NCBI RefSeq assembly: GCF_002251795.1
Contig: NZ_NOXU01000030.1
Location: 496,001 to 560,000, forward strand
Direction: 5' to 3'
DNA from: Niveispirillum lacus
GTDB lineage: Bacteria; Pseudomonadota; Alphaproteobacteria; Azospirillales; Azospirillaceae
DNA: 64,000 nt
Positions 63,161 to 64,000 of this stretch are shown one piece after another (positions within the stretch are counted from its first letter, which is position 1; each line of letters opens with the position of its first letter). The notes beneath the pieces were generated by a model. That model saw only the letters and a program-made list of their open reading frames with translations. It was not told the DNA's origin and ran no database searches. The position numbers and the translations under genes were made by a program.

Positions 63161-63898
63161 CTACTTGTACTTCTCCTCGATCTTCGACTGAATTCCGCCT
63201 GACAGTTTTTTGAGTGTCACAACGACGTGCCGGAAATAAGCGCGGTCTACTACCAGTTCCTCGCCATCCTCGCCGCGGCGCTTATCACCGGCCTTCTCAA
63301 TATAGAGTTTGTTGATCCGGCCACTGTTGTGGATGATGATGTCTCGAGAGGCCTTTATCTCAATAAACGCCTTCACCACATCGGTATCCATCTCGATGGA
63401 TAGCACCTTAGCGGCCTTATCAAGATATTCCGCTGGCTTACCAAACATCAGCCCCTCGCACTTCATGACGACAAAACGCCGAATCACGTCTTCGCGCTCT
63501 TCATAAGCCAGAAATAAGTCGAGAGGTATGCCGCCCTTATCAGAAAGAACCGACAGTTTCAAAGGTTGTGCTGTCGCCACAATGACGAGACTGTCCTGGA
63601 TAAAAGCTTCGGTGCGCGATACCAATGACACGATGTTAGTTTCGAAAATGCCCCGCTCGTGTTGGGCGTGGAAAATCAGGCCGATATCTTCATCGCGACG
63701 TCTGCTAACCACAGTGCCGTCGCGCTTTGGCACTTGGTATGGCTTTTTTGCTTTGCTCTTAGAATTTCGCAGTATTTCAGCCCGTTTTTTAAGATCGGGC
63801 CGCAGGAGCTCGGTGAATATCCACGCATCATTAATCAACCGGTAAAGCCGGATGTGAAGGGTATAGATTGCCTTCGATACTTCGCTATTTCTTGCCAT
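63161..63898 (-). CDS. HEPN-type protein of unknown function (candidate RNase or toxin)
   Basis: A 245-residue, mostly helical, charged protein of low GC. A HEPN-style R-x4-H motif is seen at Arg185-His190 in SRDIIIHNSGRINKLYIEKAG, with Asn191 following as in many active HEPN ribonucleases. The N-terminal half (IYTLHIRLYRLINDAWIF... to LVIVATAQPL) is helical and has no known motif. HEPN proteins include RNase toxins and phage-defence factors; activity here is not shown. It converges with the ClpP-like gene; 175 bp lie between the stops. Only 102 bp separate its start from the window edge, so any partner to the right is not visible. Confidence 0.6.
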   Translation of the reverse strand: MARNSEVSKAIYTLHIRLYRLINDAWIFTELLRPDLKKRAEILRNSKSKAKKPYQVPKRDGTVVSRRRDEDIGLIFHAQHERGIFETNIVSLVSRTEAFIQDSLVIVATAQPLKLSVLSDKGGIPLDLFLAYEEREDVIRRFVVMKCEGLMFGKPAEYLDKAAKVLSIEMDTDVVKAFIEIKASRDIIIHNSGRINKLYIEKAGDKRRGEDGEELVVDRAYFRHVVVTLKKLSGGIQSKIEEKYK

Positions 63899-64000
63899 TC
63901 TCTCCCTCCCATCGCACCGGCCATATTATAGGTGCATTCCCCACAAGAATAAATGATGAAGGTATGCCTACATGATTATGGTGTAGTTTCTTTGAAAACT

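Overview
The window is about 62-65% GC and looks like chromosomal DNA of an alphaproteobacterium. The most likely home is the Rhodospirillales/Azospirillales (Azospirillum, Niveispirillum or Nitrospirillum type). This rests on gene content: a UPF0262 gene next to hisD, a short-form hisG, an alpha-type serC-serA pair, an infA-maf-rnase-yacG string, a GH17-GT2 glucan synthase and large hybrid sensor kinases. The placement is inferred from protein style, not from a marker search.

Layout. 1-5.7 kb: a truncated unknown gene, an acetyltransferase, and a group with two LysE-type exporters, a PhzF-like enzyme and a divergent MocR-type regulator linked by shared GGGACAAT/GGGTACAAT sites. 5.8-9.3 kb: serine biosynthesis (serC behind a hairpin leader, then serA) and a stand-alone chemoreceptor signalling domain. 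9.4-16.9 kb: a flavoprotein, two small membrane-related proteins, a phytase-like lipoprotein, an HTH/proline-rich protein behind a perfect inverted repeat, an RsmB-type rRNA methyltransferase, and two overlapping signal peptidase I genes. 16.9-29.4 kb: glucan synthase, HIT protein, recO, parC, a periplasmic solute-binding protein with an extra C-terminal domain, and dprA-topA. 29.6-35.2 kb: tRNA-Phe, then a leftward operon hisG-hisD-UPF0262-phosphatase-infA-maf-RNase E/G-yacG. 35.3-42.9 kb: SMP-30 hydrolase, gatB, a BASS transporter, a DUF3313-like protein, tRNA-Ser(GCU), parE and yciA. 43.0-51.2 kb: a leftward signalling operon of two hybrid kinases, two single-domain response regulators, an ElaA acetyltransferase and a periplasmic sugar dehydrogenase.

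51.4-53.9 kb is a small accessory patch beside tRNA-Ser(UGA). It holds a protein with pepsin-like hallmarks and a 2OG-Fe(II) oxygenase broken by an in-frame TAG. 53.9-61.5 kb returns to housekeeping: pyrB, dienelactone hydrolase, a glyoxalase-like protein, a two-gene molybdenum hydroxylase and comM.

61.5-64.0 kb is the most foreign part. An 870-bp repeat-rich non-coding stretch has 76-bp tandem units and a cluster of TTTGTCCGGA motifs. It is followed by a lower-GC pair of convergent genes: a solitary ClpP-like serine protease with an intact triad, and a HEPN-type protein with an R-x4-H motif.

The strongest leads for something undescribed are the ClpP-like/HEPN end with its repeats, the pepsin-like protein, and the interrupted oxygenase. 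No CRISPR array, rRNA operon, complete insertion sequence or prophage module was seen.
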